NCBI RefSeq assembly: GCF_002973595.1 | Contig: NZ_PVEO01000006.1 | Location: 186,001 to 250,000 of the forward strand | DNA: 64,000 nt | From: Jejuia pallidilutea | GTDB lineage: Bacteria > Bacteroidota > Bacteroidia > Flavobacteriales > Flavobacteriaceae | Direction of reading: 5' to 3' | Shown here: in pieces, positions 16,474 to 26,824 of the stretch | Numbering within the stretch: the stretch's first letter is position 1 | Layout of the letters: the number at the start of each line of letters is the position of its first letter | Notes under the pieces: model-generated | Databases searched by the model: none | The model's input: the letters and a program-made list of their open reading frames with translations, nothing else | What the model was told of the DNA's origin: nothing | Translations under genes and position numbers: made by a program

Positions 16474-17493
16474 TTACTGTAAATCAATCTGTAATCCGAA
16501 GAAATTTGAATTTGCGGCACTGGTGTATTTGGCATGCGTATAACTAAATCGCATTTTATTGAGTTTTATAGAGAAACCAGCCGATAAACCAGAGAAATTC
16601 CGTTGGTCTATAATTCGTAACTCTTCTCCCCTACGAAAATTATAACCTAAGCGAATATTAAAGCCGCCTTCTGGAAATAATTCGGCACCTAAAATAGTAT
16701 GACGAATTAATTGCCCAAAGAAGCTTATGTCTTCAGAAGTTTGATTTCCTGACAAATCGCTAGTTACCCTTGACGGATTTGGTCTTCCTATGGGCCATTC
16801 CTGAAGATTCTCAAAAGTAATATGCCACCTTATGGGAACATGTTCTAGGGTTTGGGATAATCCCACGCCAATTTCAAAAGGTAAAGGTTCGTTTAAACCA
16901 GCATAAGTGGTAATTTGTGAACCTAAATTTCGTACAACTAAAGCAGCATGAAAATCTAAATCCTCATCAATATAAAGTAATCCCAAATCTACCGCTGCAC
17001 CAAACGAATTATATTGCTCTAATTTTGATGTTATGAGTTTTAAATTTCCTCCAAAATAAAAATCTGAATACCCAATTTGTAGGGCATAGCCCAAGGAAAG
17101 TGCTGTTTCGGCACCTGTAAAAGTACCTGTAGACACACCATTTTCATCATAACCATCAAAAGACCCGTAATTTATATAAGTAATGCCGCCATGAAATGTT
17201 TGTGTGCGCCTATCTAAAGTATACGCATAAGAAGCCGTTCCATAACTTATCCCACCTAAATAACTCGTGTAATTTAGTGCCAATTGGTTATCCATTTCTA
17301 CGTTAATAGTTGCCGGATTAAATAGCGCCTGGGTAACATCGTAATCCACATTAGTAAATACTTTTCCGCCCAAAGCCGCTTGTCTTGGAGAAGATACTAA
17401 GTTTAAAAACTGGTAGGTAGTTTCACCTCCTACTTGGGCTAGGCCAAAAGAGGTTATTAAGAAACAAAAAACAGTGATAATTTTCCTTAGCAT
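16474..17493 (-). CDS. porQ: Type IX secretion system protein PorQ
   Basis: 339 residues with a signal peptide ending GLAQ. The opening GGETTYQFLNLVSSPRQAALGG is the hallmark of PorQ/PorV-type proteins, followed by repeated barrel strands (GITYINYGSFDGYDENG, FYFGGNLKLI) and a C-terminal strand ending LQIDLQ. PorQ is an outer membrane barrel that works with PorU, PorV and PorZ in the attachment complex that processes and anchors T9SS cargo. It is followed by cmk and preceded by the LysM gene and lon on the same strand. The window contains at least four T9SS substrates that would use such a machinery. Confidence 0.93.
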   Translation of the reverse strand: MLRKIITVFCFLITSFGLAQVGGETTYQFLNLVSSPRQAALGGKVFTNVDYDVTQALFNPATINVEMDNQLALNYTSYLGGISYGTASYAYTLDRRTQTFHGGITYINYGSFDGYDENGVSTGTFTGAETALSLGYALQIGYSDFYFGGNLKLITSKLEQYNSFGAAVDLGLLYIDEDLDFHAALVVRNLGSQITTYAGLNEPLPFEIGVGLSQTLEHVPIRWHITFENLQEWPIGRPNPSRVTSDLSGNQTSEDISFFGQLIRHTILGAELFPEGGFNIRLGYNFRRGEELRIIDQRNFSGLSAGFSIKLNKMRFSYTHAKYTSAANSNFFGLQIDLQ

Positions 17494-17567
17494 ATTTACG
17501 ATACAAAGTAAATGAATCTATCTTAAAACGATAGCATGTATCATTTATTTTTTAAGGATGTGCTTTT

Positions 17568-18137
17568 CTATTTTAAACGTAATTTTTGACCAATATATAT
17601 GGTGTTATTTTTTAAGGCGTTAAGCTGCTTTAAAGCAGCAACTGTAATACCATGTCTTTTTGCAATGTTGTACAGCGTATCACCTTTACCAACAGTCCAT
17701 GTTGTGGGAGTTTCTTCTACGGCATCAAGGTTTTTAACTCTAAGTTTTTGGCCTACTGCCACTAATGTGGTTTCTAAATTATTAGCTTTTTTTAATTCAT
17801 TTAAGGAAGCGCCGTATTTTTTTGACAATCCGAATAAGGTTTCGCCAGCTTTTACAATATGAAAGTTGGAAGCACTGTGCTTATGTTTTAAAAGTGCTTG
17901 TGCAACAGTGTCTATACTAGTTGTTTTGTTCTTTAAATTTGAATTTAACTGTAAAGGCTTAATGGTATCTATAGTTTTTCCATTTACTAGAATAAATTCA
18001 CCAGTAGCCATATTTAATTTAGCAGGTTTACCATTCAGCAGTACATCTTTATAGGTAGGTGTTTGTTGAGCAGCTATATAATTACAACAAACTGCAACAA
18101 TTACCGCAAAAAGTGTGTATTTAAAGCTTTTTTGCAT
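17568..18137 (-). CDS. Exported LysM protein
   Basis: 189 residues. A signal peptide (1-23, ending YIAAQ) is followed by a short linker and two LysM domains at about 92-136 ([17 protein letters not shown]) and 146-188 ([17 protein letters not shown]). LysM domains bind N-acetylglucosamine-containing glycans, so a periplasmic peptidoglycan-binding role is likely. No catalytic domain is present. The start overlaps the 3' end of lon by 17 bases on the same strand, so the two genes are translationally linked and share an operon, with porQ next. Confidence 0.88.
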   Translation of the reverse strand: MQKSFKYTLFAVIVAVCCNYIAAQQTPTYKDVLLNGKPAKLNMATGEFILVNGKTIDTIKPLQLNSNLKNKTTSIDTVAQALLKHKHSASNFHIVKAGETLFGLSKKYGASLNELKKANNLETTLVAVGQKLRVKNLDAVEETPTTWTVGKGDTLYNIAKRHGITVAALKQLNALKNNTIYIGQKLRLK

Positions 18138-20571
18138 ATTTTACTTTTTGATTGGTAATGGCAATATCTATAACCTCGCTCATATCTGTTACATAATGAA
18201 ATGTTAGCCCCTTTAAATACTCTGGTTTAATTTCCTCAATATCACGCCTATTATCTTCGCAAAGTAATATTTCTTTAATACGTGCACGTTTAGCTGCCAG
18301 AATTTTTTCTTTTATACCACCAACAGGCAATACTTTTCCACGTAGGGTAATTTCTCCCGTCATTGCTAAACTCTTTTTTACTTTCTTTTGAGTGAATAAA
18401 GATACTAAAGATGTTAACATAGTTACACCCGCACTAGGGCCATCTTTTGGAGTAGCGCCTTCTGGCACGTGAATATGTACGTTGTACTTATCAAAAACTT
18501 CAGGGTTTATACCAAAGGTTTCTGCATTAGATTTTATGTATTCCATGGCAATGGTTGCAGATTCCTTCATTACTTTTCCTAAATTTCCTGTAATGCTTAA
18601 GGTGCCTTTTCCTTTAGATAAAATAGATTCTATAAACAAAATATCGCCACCAACACTTGTCCATGCTAAACCAGTAACCACACCAGCCACATTATTGTTT
18701 TCGTATTTGTCGCGTTCTAATTTTGGACCACCAAGCACATCTATAATATCCTGATTGGTTACTTTAATATTATAATCTTCTTCCATTGCAATGTTTTTGG
18801 CTGCATGACGCACCATTTTTGCAATTTGTTTTTCTAGCCCACGAACACCAGATTCTCTAGTATAACCCTCCACAATTTTTTCTAACTGTGGTTTACCTAT
18901 TTTTAAATGAGATGCGTTTAAACCATGCTCTTTTAACTGCTTTGGCAACAAATGGCGTTTAGCAATTTCTACTTTTTCTTCTATGGTATACCCCGTAACA
19001 TTAATAATCTCCATGCGGTCTCTTAAAGCAGGCTGAATGGTTGCTAAACTGTTTGAAGTTGCAATAAACATAACTTTAGAGAGGTCGTAGCCCATTTCTA
19101 GAAAATTATCGTAGAACTCGCTATTTTGTTCTGGGTCTAACACCTCTAGCATTGCCGAGGAAGGATCGCCTTGATGAGAATTCGATAGCTTATCGATTTC
19201 GTCTAAAACAAATACTGGGTTTGATGTTCCGGCTTTCTTTAAACTTTGAATAATACGTCCTGGCATTGCACCAATATAGGTTTTTCTATGCCCTCTAATC
19301 TCAGCTTCATCACGCAAACCACCTAAAGATATACGCACATATTCCCTACCTAAAGCCTCTGCTATAGATTTCCCTAAAGACGTTTTACCAACCCCAGGAG
19401 GACCGTAAAGGCATAAAATAGGAGATTTCATATCGTTTCTTAGCTTTAAAACAGCTAGATACTCTATAATTCTGCGTTTTACATCGTCTAGACCATAGTG
19501 GTCTCTGTCTAAAATTTTCTTGGCACGCTTTAAGTCGAATTTATCTTTACTAAATTCATTCCAAGGCAAATCTAAAAACAGCTCTAAATAATTACGTTGG
19601 ATGGAATATTCAGCCACTTGCGGATTCATGCGTTGTAGCTTCCCAATTTCCTTTTCAAAATGCTTCGCCACTTTCTCGTCCCATTGTTTTTCCTGGGCTT
19701 TAGCCTTCATTTCATCTATTTCAGCATCATGACTAACACCGCCCAATTCCTCTTGAATGGTTTTCATTTGCTGGTGCAAGAAATATTCGCGTTGTTGTTG
19801 GCTCATATCCATTTGCACTTTAGACTGAATATCGTTTTTAAGTGCTAATTTCTGAAACTCAACATTCATATATTTTAAAGTGGCCAAGGCACGACTTTTA
19901 AGATCGTTATTCTCTAAAAGCTCTTGCTTCTCTGGAACCGATAAATTCATGTTTGAGGATACAAAATTCACTAAAAAGGAATTGCTCTCAATATTCTTTA
20001 TAGCAAACGATGCCTCAGTAGGAATATTTGGGCTTTCTTTTATAATTTCTAGTGCTAAATCTTTAATAGAGTCTATAATTGCAGTAAACTCCTTGTTTTG
20101 TTGTGCAGGTCTTGCCTCAGGTAAATCTTTTATGGTAGCCGTTAAATATGGCTTTTCGGTAACCACTTGCTCTACCTTAAAACGTTTTTTACCTTGTATA
20201 ATAACTGTTACGTTACCATCGGGCATTTTAAGCACTCTTAAAATACGAGCTACAGTACCTGTTTTATAGATGTCTTGTGCAGTAGGGTTTTCTACCGTTT
20301 CGTCTTTTTGCGCAACAACACCAATTACTTTACTGCCTTTGTTAGCATCGTTTATAAGCTTTATAGAGGTATCTCTGCCAGCAGTAATAGGAATAACTAC
20401 TCCTGGGAATAACACTGTATTTCTAAGTGATAAAATTGGGAGAGATGCGGGCAACTCTTCGTTATTTATGGCTTCTTCATCTTCAGGTGTCATTAATGGA
20501 ATTAATTCTGAGTTTTCATCAAATTCCTGTAATGACAAACTGTCAAATGTTATAAAATTAGATTTCTTCAT
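18121..20571 (-). CDS. lon: ATP-dependent protease Lon
   Basis: 816 residues with all Lon parts. The N-terminal substrate-binding domain covers about 40-240 ([19 protein letters not shown]). A coiled region lies around 255-310. The AAA+ module has Walker A GPPGVGKT at 390-397 and Walker B VFVLDEID near 453-460. The protease domain has the catalytic serine S713 in PKDGPSAG and lysine K756 in VGGIKEK. Lon degrades misfolded and regulatory proteins in the cytoplasm. It heads an operon with the LysM gene and probably porQ. A promoter candidate lies about 50 bases upstream. Confidence 0.97.
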   Translation of the reverse strand: MKKSNFITFDSLSLQEFDENSELIPLMTPEDEEAINNEELPASLPILSLRNTVLFPGVVIPITAGRDTSIKLINDANKGSKVIGVVAQKDETVENPTAQDIYKTGTVARILRVLKMPDGNVTVIIQGKKRFKVEQVVTEKPYLTATIKDLPEARPAQQNKEFTAIIDSIKDLALEIIKESPNIPTEASFAIKNIESNSFLVNFVSSNMNLSVPEKQELLENNDLKSRALATLKYMNVEFQKLALKNDIQSKVQMDMSQQQREYFLHQQMKTIQEELGGVSHDAEIDEMKAKAQEKQWDEKVAKHFEKEIGKLQRMNPQVAEYSIQRNYLELFLDLPWNEFSKDKFDLKRAKKILDRDHYGLDDVKRRIIEYLAVLKLRNDMKSPILCLYGPPGVGKTSLGKSIAEALGREYVRISLGGLRDEAEIRGHRKTYIGAMPGRIIQSLKKAGTSNPVFVLDEIDKLSNSHQGDPSSAMLEVLDPEQNSEFYDNFLEMGYDLSKVMFIATSNSLATIQPALRDRMEIINVTGYTIEEKVEIAKRHLLPKQLKEHGLNASHLKIGKPQLEKIVEGYTRESGVRGLEKQIAKMVRHAAKNIAMEEDYNIKVTNQDIIDVLGGPKLERDKYENNNVAGVVTGLAWTSVGGDILFIESILSKGKGTLSITGNLGKVMKESATIAMEYIKSNAETFGINPEVFDKYNVHIHVPEGATPKDGPSAGVTMLTSLVSLFTQKKVKKSLAMTGEITLRGKVLPVGGIKEKILAAKRARIKEILLCEDNRRDIEEIKPEYLKGLTFHYVTDMSEVIDIAITNQKVKYAKKL

Positions 20572-20618
20572 ATGGTTATTTAAGTCATTCTGTCATTAAA
20601 ACAGATAAAACCGTTTTT

Positions 20619-20647
20619 CAAATTCATTATACATGATTAAAAAACAA
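20619..20647 (-). promoter_or_regulatory. Candidate promoter of lon
   Basis: On the minus strand, TTG (complement of 20645-20647), 18 nt, then TGAATTTG (complement of 20619-20626), close to the Bacteroidota consensus TTG-N17-20-TAnnTTTG. The start codon is about 48 nt downstream. One mismatch in the -7 box (TG for TA) keeps this tentative. Confidence 0.4.
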
Positions 20648-20816
20648 CTGTAAATCAAATACTTAATTCATTATCAATTGTTTTTACACACTACTAAATT
20701 CAATAGTTATGCCACAGCGAATTACAATAAAAAAAATAATTGAAAAGCTAACATTTATCATTTTACTACATGTTAAACTTGTAATATATTAGCCACTTAA
20801 ATTTAAAATTTTACTT

Positions 20817-21626
20817 ATGAACTTAAAACATTTACTACTACTAATTTTTTGCGCTGGATTGTTTAACTGTGAAACTGAATCTATTGACACCCCTGAAGTA
20901 GAGCAAGAAACCGACAACACCCTAATAAAAAAAATAGTGTATAACCAGGGTACCGCAGATGAATACACCGAGATTTACACCTATAAAGATGGTAATAAAC
21001 TGACAAGTCTTGATGCTAGTGATGGAAATAAAAGTATTTACACTTATGAAGGCGATAAACTTGTAAGAGAAGATATTTACATTGATGGAGTACTTTCAGC
21101 AAATAACACTTTAAAATACAACACCGATGGGAAAGTAATTGAACTCGTTGAGTATTGGTCAGAATCCTCAGGTCTACCTGAACAAACGTTCAAGATTAGT
21201 TTAAGTTATAATAGCAATGGCACAATACAAGCCGATGTGTATCGAAGCTATGAAGGATCTGACTTTGAACTTGACCATATGAATATTATTTCATATAATG
21301 GCACTAATATTTCGAGCATAAAAGACGAAGATGGCAGCACCGAATATATTTACACCTACGATACGAAAAATAATATTCATAAAAATATTTACGCCATTGA
21401 GGTTTTAAGTCTTATTGGGCACAACACCGAGTTTGGCGCATACATCTTAGGAAATAAGAATAACATAACCAGCGATTCCGAAGTTTACAATAATGAAAGT
21501 ACAGCCTATACTTATGAATATGTTTACGGAGACAATGATTATCCAATATCGGCAACTTATAAGTATGTTGACAATGGAGTTGTTGATGAGGAGTCAATTG
21601 AAACTATTACTTATTTCTACGAATAA
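20817..21626 (+). CDS. Putative lipoprotein with YD-like strand repeats
   Basis: 269 residues. The N-terminus is a lipoprotein signal with lipobox LFNC (cysteine at residue 18), followed by an acidic spacer. The rest is a run of short beta-strand units such as YTEIYTYKDGNKL, STEYIYTYDTKNNI and TYEYVYGDNDYPI, resembling the solenoid-forming YD/RHS-like pieces found in many Bacteroidota lipoproteins. The function is unknown. It is a single gene between lon's promoter region and a terminator. Confidence 0.8.
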   Translation: MNLKHLLLLIFCAGLFNCETESIDTPEVEQETDNTLIKKIVYNQGTADEYTEIYTYKDGNKLTSLDASDGNKSIYTYEGDKLVREDIYIDGVLSANNTLKYNTDGKVIELVEYWSESSGLPEQTFKISLSYNSNGTIQADVYRSYEGSDFELDHMNIISYNGTNISSIKDEDGSTEYIYTYDTKNNIHKNIYAIEVLSLIGHNTEFGAYILGNKNNITSDSEVYNNESTAYTYEYVYGDNDYPISATYKYVDNGVVDEESIETITYFYE

Positions 21627-21646
21627 AATAAAACACCAAACTTAAT

Positions 21647-21680
21647 TAAAAGGGCTTTTTAAAAAATAGTCCTTTTTTTA
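21647..21680. terminator. Bidirectional terminator between the lipoprotein and rhomboid genes
   Basis: AAAAGGGCT (21648-21656) pairs with AGTCCTTTT (21668-21676), with A and T runs on the two flanks, so the hairpin can serve both the plus-strand lipoprotein gene and the minus-strand rhomboid gene ending at 21684. Confidence 0.65.
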
Positions 21681-21683
21681 TAT

Positions 21684-22355
21684 TTATATCTTCCCCATTT
21701 TCTGTAACACAAACAGCACTACAATTGGTATGGCCAAAAGCCCAACCATTAGCAAATTGGTTTGTAAAAGCGAAGGCATTAAAATTAAAGTGATAAGATA
21801 GCCACCAACGGCACCACCAAAATGCGCATCGTGACCAATGTTACCTATTCGTTTTTTCATACCATAAATGGAGTATAATAAATAAGCAATGCCTAAAACA
21901 AAACCTGGAATTCCTAAATCTACATCACCAATACGAGAGGGTAAAAACAAAAAATAGTAATCGCGTTCTGGACGCAATAAAATAGCTGAATATAAAATAC
22001 CTGTTACAGCACCACTGGCTCCTACCGCACTATAATGATATTCATCTTTATGAAAGTATAACGACAGTAAGTTTCCAGCAATTAGGCTACCTAAGTACAC
22101 CACAAAAAAGTTAAACTTACCAATATCAAAAATCACTAAATCCGAGAACAGGTATAAAGCAAACATATTAAAGAATAAATGGGCAGTATCTGCATGTAAA
22201 AAGCCCGAACTAAACATGCGTATTTGCTCACCACGACGAATAGCACCGATATTAAACTTATATTTTTCAAAAAAACTAAAATCGTTAAACCCTTTATAGG
22301 ATATCATAACATTAGCAGCAATTAGTACGATTGTAATGATGTCTAAATTACCCAT
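21684..22355 (-). CDS. Rhomboid family intramembrane serine protease
   Basis: 223 residues with about six membrane segments. The catalytic dyad is visible: S114 in GASGAVTG and H178 in HDAHFGG. The upstream HLFFNMFAL segment (around 59-67) supplies the conserved H and N of the oxyanion region. Rhomboids cleave membrane proteins within the membrane; no substrate can be proposed from context. Divergent from the acyltransferase gene, 63 bases apart. Confidence 0.92.
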   Translation of the reverse strand: MGNLDIITIVLIAANVMISYKGFNDFSFFEKYKFNIGAIRRGEQIRMFSSGFLHADTAHLFFNMFALYLFSDLVIFDIGKFNFFVVYLGSLIAGNLLSLYFHKDEYHYSAVGASGAVTGILYSAILLRPERDYYFLFLPSRIGDVDLGIPGFVLGIAYLLYSIYGMKKRIGNIGHDAHFGGAVGGYLITLILMPSLLQTNLLMVGLLAIPIVVLFVLQKMGKI

Positions 22356-22365
22356 TCTTTAAAAA

Positions 22366-22394
22366 TTGTTTAATATCAAATTAATATATCTTTG
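22366..22394 (+). promoter_or_regulatory. Promoter of the acyltransferase gene
   Basis: TTG at 22366-22368, an 18-nt spacer, and a perfect -7 box TATCTTTG at 22387-22394, matching the Bacteroidota consensus. The ATG at 22419 lies 24 nt after the box. Confidence 0.65.
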
Positions 22395-22418
22395 TGGCTA
22401 CAAATCTAAAACTTATAA

Positions 22419-23300
22419 ATGCAATTTCTAGCTTATATTCTGGTTTATCCGTTTTTATATTTAATTTCTATACTTCCTTTTAGATTATTATATGCAGTTT
22501 CAGATGCCGTATATGTGCTCTTGTACTACATTATTGGTTATAGAAAAAAAGTAGTGATTGAAAATTTAAGGTTGGTTTTTCCAGAAAAGAGTGAAGCAGA
22601 AATAAAAAACATTAGAAAAAAATTCTATCATCATTTATGTGATATGATGCTGGAAGCTATAAAGTCTATTACAATTTCTAAAAGTGAAATGCAAAAACGC
22701 TATACTTTTACCAATGTTGAGGAAATACATAAACTAGAAAAAGAAAATAGAAGCATTGTACTATTTATGGGGCATTACGCCAGTTGGGAATGGATTTTTA
22801 TTTTGCAAACCCAAATACAACATAAAGGATATGCCGTATATAAACAATTAAGCAACAGGTATTTCGATAAACTTGTTAAGCGCATTAGAGCCAAATATAA
22901 CAGCTATTTAATTACTACAAAAGAAACCTTTGCTACCTTAATAGAAGCAAAACGAAATAACGAACTAACACTTAACGGTTTTGCGTTTGACCAATCTCCT
23001 AAACTAAATAAAGCCGTGTATTGGCAAGATTTTATGGGCATACACGTACCAGTACATGTAGGTGGTGAAATATTAGCAAAACGTCTTGATATGGCAACCA
23101 CATTAGTAAAAGTAAAAAAAGTAAAACGCGGCTATTACGAAGCTACATTTTATGATATTATTAGAAATGTAAATGATTATAAAGATTTTGATATTACCAA
23201 AATGGCTTTAAAGCGAGTGGAAGAACAAATTCGAGAAGCTCCAGAGTTTTATCTATGGACACATAAACGTTGGAAACACAGAGATAAGGCCCCCTTATAA
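22419..23300 (+). CDS. Lysophospholipid/lauroyl acyltransferase (LpxL/HtrB-like)
   Basis: 293 residues. A hydrophobic N-terminus (about 1-40) precedes the acyltransferase domain. The catalytic block is MGHYASWEW with H119 (in LpxL/HtrB it is H-x4-D/E, here H119 and E124), followed by the conserved FDQSPK segment near residues 190-195. In E. coli such enzymes add secondary acyl chains to lipid A at the inner membrane. The Bacteroidota homologues are presumed to act on lipid A or ornithine/phospholipid precursors. It is convergent with and directly abuts nhaA: the two stop codons touch at 23300/23301. Confidence 0.9.
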   Translation: MQFLAYILVYPFLYLISILPFRLLYAVSDAVYVLLYYIIGYRKKVVIENLRLVFPEKSEAEIKNIRKKFYHHLCDMMLEAIKSITISKSEMQKRYTFTNVEEIHKLEKENRSIVLFMGHYASWEWIFILQTQIQHKGYAVYKQLSNRYFDKLVKRIRAKYNSYLITTKETFATLIEAKRNNELTLNGFAFDQSPKLNKAVYWQDFMGIHVPVHVGGEILAKRLDMATTLVKVKKVKRGYYEATFYDIIRNVNDYKDFDITKMALKRVEEQIREAPEFYLWTHKRWKHRDKAPL

Positions 23301-24602
23301 TTATGCTGTTTTGCTCGTGAACCTTAAAATAAGATAACCTACAATACCTGCTGTTAAAGAACCTATTATAATGCCTACTTTTGCGGAATTCATACTAATT
23401 AGGTCTGTGGCAAATGCAAGATTGTCTATAAAAATAGACATGGTAAACCCAACACCAGCAATACTTGCAATACCAACAATTTGAGAAAACTTAACCTTAG
23501 ATGGTAATTCTGTAATACCGGTTTTTACACCGATATAAGAGAATAACGTTACCCCAATAAGTTTTCCTAAAAACAAGCTTATGGCAATATTTGCCATTAA
23601 AGCAAAATTAAAATTGTAATTGGTACTAATTACTACACCAGCATTGGCAAATGCAAATACAGGTAAAATAAAATAAGCGGTTAAACTATGTAGTTCGTGC
23701 TCTAAATGTTGCAAAGGCGAACGCACCTTAAATGTTAAATCGTCTATATGGTCTATATGGTTTATTTCTTCTTCGGTTAATAAACGTTTAGGACTTTTTT
23801 TTGAAGTATTAGCTATTACATTTGAAATCGATTCTAAGTTTACAGTAAAAAACTCCATATCTATTTTACGCTTAATGGGAATTGTAAATGCTAATAATAC
23901 TCCCGCAATTGTAGGGTGTATACCAGATTTTAAAAATAAAAACCATACTATTACCGCTAATACCAACCCAACTCCTAAAGAATATCGCCATTTGTAATTT
24001 AAAATAGCTAAAACCCCTATAATAGCTAAACCTATAAGAATAAACATCCAATTAATATTAGAACTGTAAAAGATAGCTATAACTAAAACTGCCGCAATAT
24101 CGTCTATAATAGCAAAAGCCGTTAAGAATATTTTTAAACTTAAAGGCACTCGTTTTCCTAAAGTTCCCAAGATAGCTAATGCAAATGCAATATCGGTCGC
24201 CATGGGTATGCCCCAAGCCTTAGTTGTAGATGGATCTTGATTTAACATTAAAAACAACATAACCGGTACAAAAACGCCACCCAATGCTGCCACTAGCGGA
24301 AAAGCTGCTTTTTTTAGTGTATTAATCTCCCCTATTAGCAGTTCTCTTTTTAGTTCTAAGCCAATCAAGAAAAAGAAAATTGCCATTAACCCATCGTTTA
24401 TCCAAAGAATTAATGGTTTTTTCAGTTCAAAACCTTCAGAAGAAATACCAATTTTATATTGCAACAAACTTTCATAAGACGCACCGTAGGATGAGTTTGC
24501 CCAAACCAATGCTATAATGGTAGCACCAAATAAAAGCACACCTGCTAAACTCTCTAGCTTGATAAATTTTTGAAATGGTGTAAGTAGTATTTGTTTGAGC
24601 AT
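23301..24602 (-). CDS. nhaA: Na+/H+ antiporter NhaA
   Basis: 433 residues with about 12 membrane helices. Family signatures include FIKLESLAGVLLFGATIIALVWANS near the N-terminus, WINDGLMAIFFFLIGLELKRE, and the ion-binding segment TDIAFALAILG (aspartate near 140) followed by FAIIDDIAAVLVIA with two aspartates. An insertion of about 60 residues with many charges (about 255-300) sits before the last helices. It exports sodium in exchange for protons, as expected for a marine bacterium. The start is 11 bases downstream of the glmM stop codon on the same strand, so the two are probably cotranscribed. Confidence 0.96.
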   Translation of the reverse strand: MLKQILLTPFQKFIKLESLAGVLLFGATIIALVWANSSYGASYESLLQYKIGISSEGFELKKPLILWINDGLMAIFFFLIGLELKRELLIGEINTLKKAAFPLVAALGGVFVPVMLFLMLNQDPSTTKAWGIPMATDIAFALAILGTLGKRVPLSLKIFLTAFAIIDDIAAVLVIAIFYSSNINWMFILIGLAIIGVLAILNYKWRYSLGVGLVLAVIVWFLFLKSGIHPTIAGVLLAFTIPIKRKIDMEFFTVNLESISNVIANTSKKSPKRLLTEEEINHIDHIDDLTFKVRSPLQHLEHELHSLTAYFILPVFAFANAGVVISTNYNFNFALMANIAISLFLGKLIGVTLFSYIGVKTGITELPSKVKFSQIVGIASIAGVGFTMSIFIDNLAFATDLISMNSAKVGIIIGSLTAGIVGYLILRFTSKTA

Positions 24603-24613
24603 TGTGTAGCGGT

Positions 24614-26002
24614 TTAACTATTAGCTAAGGTACTAATTTCGTTAATAAACTTATCGGCCAAGGCATTGGCTTCTTGTTGGGATTTTGCTTCGGTATAAAT
24701 TCTAATAATGGGTTCGGTATTACTTTTCCTTAAATGTACCCAACTTTCTGGGAAATCAATTTTAACACCATCAATCGTAGTTAATTGCTCGTTTTGGTAG
24801 CGGTCTTCCATAGTCTTTAAAATACCATCTACATCCAAACCCGGTGTTAACTCTATTTTCTTTTTACTCATAAAATAGTTAGGGTATGTTTTTCTAAGTG
24901 CGCTAACGCTCATACCTTTTTCCGCCAACAAACTTAAAAACAAAGCAATTCCTACTAATGCATCACGTCCGTAATGTAATTCAGGATAAATAATGCCTCC
25001 GTTACCTTCACCACCAATAACCACTTTATTTTTTTTCATGAGTTTCACCACATTCACTTCGCCTACTGCTGATGCTTCATACATACCACCATGTTTTTCG
25101 GTAATATCGCGTAAGGCACGTGTAGAACTCATATTACTTACTGTGTTTCCTGAGGTATGGCTCAATACATAATCTGCACAAGCTACCAAGGTGTATTCTT
25201 CGCCAAACATTTCGCCATTTTCATCCATAAAAGCTAAACGATCAACATCAGGATCTACTACAATACCAAAATCTGCATTGTGTTTTTTTACAGCTTCAGA
25301 TAAATCGATTAAATGTTCTTTTAAAGGTTCTGGATTATGTGGAAAATGGCCATTTGGTTCACAGTACAACTTTACAACCTCTACTCCTAAGCGTTCTAAT
25401 AACAGGGGAATAACAATACCACCTGTAGAGTTTACACCGTCTACCACCACTTTAAAACGTTCTGCTTCAATTGCTTTAACATTAACCAAGGGCAAATCTA
25501 AAACTTCAATAATATGTAAATCAAAATACGCCTTGTTTTTAGTAATTTTTCCCAAGCTATCTACATCTGCAAACGCAATGGTGTTACTTTCTGCGAGTTC
25601 TAATATTTTTTCACCCTCTACAGCATCTAAAAACTCCCCTTTTTCATTTAAAAGTTTTAAAGCGTTCCATTGTTTTGGGTTATGGCTAGCCGTTAGTATT
25701 ATACCACCATCGGCATGCTCCATAGGTACAGCTACTTCAACCGTTGGGGTTGTAGACAAGCCTAAATCTATTACATGAATGCCTTGCCCTACCAAAGTTT
25801 GCATTACCAAACTCTGAATCATCTTTCCAGAAATTCGTGCATCTCTCCCCACTACAACTTTATAATTTTCCTTTTTTCGGTTTTGTTTTAACCAAGCACC
25901 ATAAGCCGCAGCGAACTTTACAGCATCAATTGGCGTTAGGTTTTCACCCACGTTACCTCCTATGGTTCCTCTAATACCTGAAATAGATTTTATAAGTGTC
26001 AT
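24614..26002 (-). CDS. glmM: Phosphoglucosamine mutase
   Basis: 462 residues with the four-domain hexose-phosphate mutase plan. The catalytic serine S106 lies in TASHNPKQWN. The magnesium loop is DPDVDR at 250-255. The sugar-binding loop reads GGEGNGG (330-336). The phosphate-binding loop is RKSNTEPIIRIY near the C-terminus. GEGNGG rather than GEMSGH is the form I associate with GlmM of this phylum. It makes glucosamine-1-phosphate for UDP-GlcNAc, the precursor of peptidoglycan and lipid A. A phosphomannomutase activity cannot be excluded. It precedes nhaA in an operon. Confidence 0.9.
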   Translation of the reverse strand: MTLIKSISGIRGTIGGNVGENLTPIDAVKFAAAYGAWLKQNRKKENYKVVVGRDARISGKMIQSLVMQTLVGQGIHVIDLGLSTTPTVEVAVPMEHADGGIILTASHNPKQWNALKLLNEKGEFLDAVEGEKILELAESNTIAFADVDSLGKITKNKAYFDLHIIEVLDLPLVNVKAIEAERFKVVVDGVNSTGGIVIPLLLERLGVEVVKLYCEPNGHFPHNPEPLKEHLIDLSEAVKKHNADFGIVVDPDVDRLAFMDENGEMFGEEYTLVACADYVLSHTSGNTVSNMSSTRALRDITEKHGGMYEASAVGEVNVVKLMKKNKVVIGGEGNGGIIYPELHYGRDALVGIALFLSLLAEKGMSVSALRKTYPNYFMSKKKIELTPGLDVDGILKTMEDRYQNEQLTTIDGVKIDFPESWVHLRKSNTEPIIRIYTEAKSQQEANALADKFINEISTLANS

Positions 26003-26081
26003 GTCGTTTTTTTAAATTTTAAGCACAAATATAACAGTTTCAAAATTGTATTTCTTAAACTGGAATTTGTAAATTTCACGA

Positions 26082-26684
26082 ATGAACTACTTAGCCCATA
26101 TTTATCTCTCTGGAGAAAACGATTTAATAACTATTGGAAATTTTATAGCAGATGGCATAAAAGGAAACAGATACAAAACATACGAACCAGAAATACAAAT
26201 TGGTATTCTTTTGCATAGGCATATAGATACATTTACCGATGCACACAAAACGGTGAGGCAAAGTACAAAAAGGCTACACGCAAAATACAGTCATTACTCC
26301 GGTGTGATTGTTGATATTTTGTACGACCATTTTCTGGCAAAAAACTGGGAAAAATACAGCCCTATTTCTTTAGAGAATTACGTTGAAAAATTTTATACTT
26401 CACTTAATAATAATTTTGAAATTTTACCGTTGCGCATTCAAAAAATGCTGCCCTATATGATGACCGATAATTGGTTATTAACCTACGCTTCTATTGATGG
26501 TATTGCAAAGGTTTTGGCTGGTATGAACAAACGAACCAAAAACAGGTCTGGCATGAACGAAGCCGTAAAAGAGCTTGAGGAGTTTTACACAGAGTTTGAA
26601 ACCGAATTCACTATTTTTTTTGACGAACTTATTGAGTTTTCTAATAAAAAACTCGGTGAATTGAAAAATGAACTAATACCCTAA
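26082..26684 (+). CDS. Acyl carrier protein phosphodiesterase
   Basis: 200 residues with the ACP phosphodiesterase (AcpH-like) signature: MNYLAHIYLSG at the start, then FIADGIKG near 23-30, LLHRHIDTFTDAH near 43-55 and VIVDILYDHFLAKNW near 75-90. These His and Asp residues are an HD-like metal site. The enzyme removes the 4'-phosphopantetheine arm from holo-ACP, so it takes part in ACP turnover in the cytoplasm. Divergent from glmM with 79 bases between. Confidence 0.88.
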   Translation: MNYLAHIYLSGENDLITIGNFIADGIKGNRYKTYEPEIQIGILLHRHIDTFTDAHKTVRQSTKRLHAKYSHYSGVIVDILYDHFLAKNWEKYSPISLENYVEKFYTSLNNNFEILPLRIQKMLPYMMTDNWLLTYASIDGIAKVLAGMNKRTKNRSGMNEAVKELEEFYTEFETEFTIFFDELIEFSNKKLGELKNELIP

Positions 26685-26824
26685 ACAGCATTTTTTTTAG
26701 ATAAATTAAAACAAACTTAACCAATAATCGATAAGAGTATTATTGTATCGGTTTTTAACGAGTATATTTCTGTAAATGAATGATATTTGATACTTTAGAT
26801 TTTTAGAGCCTCAATCTCTTTTTA

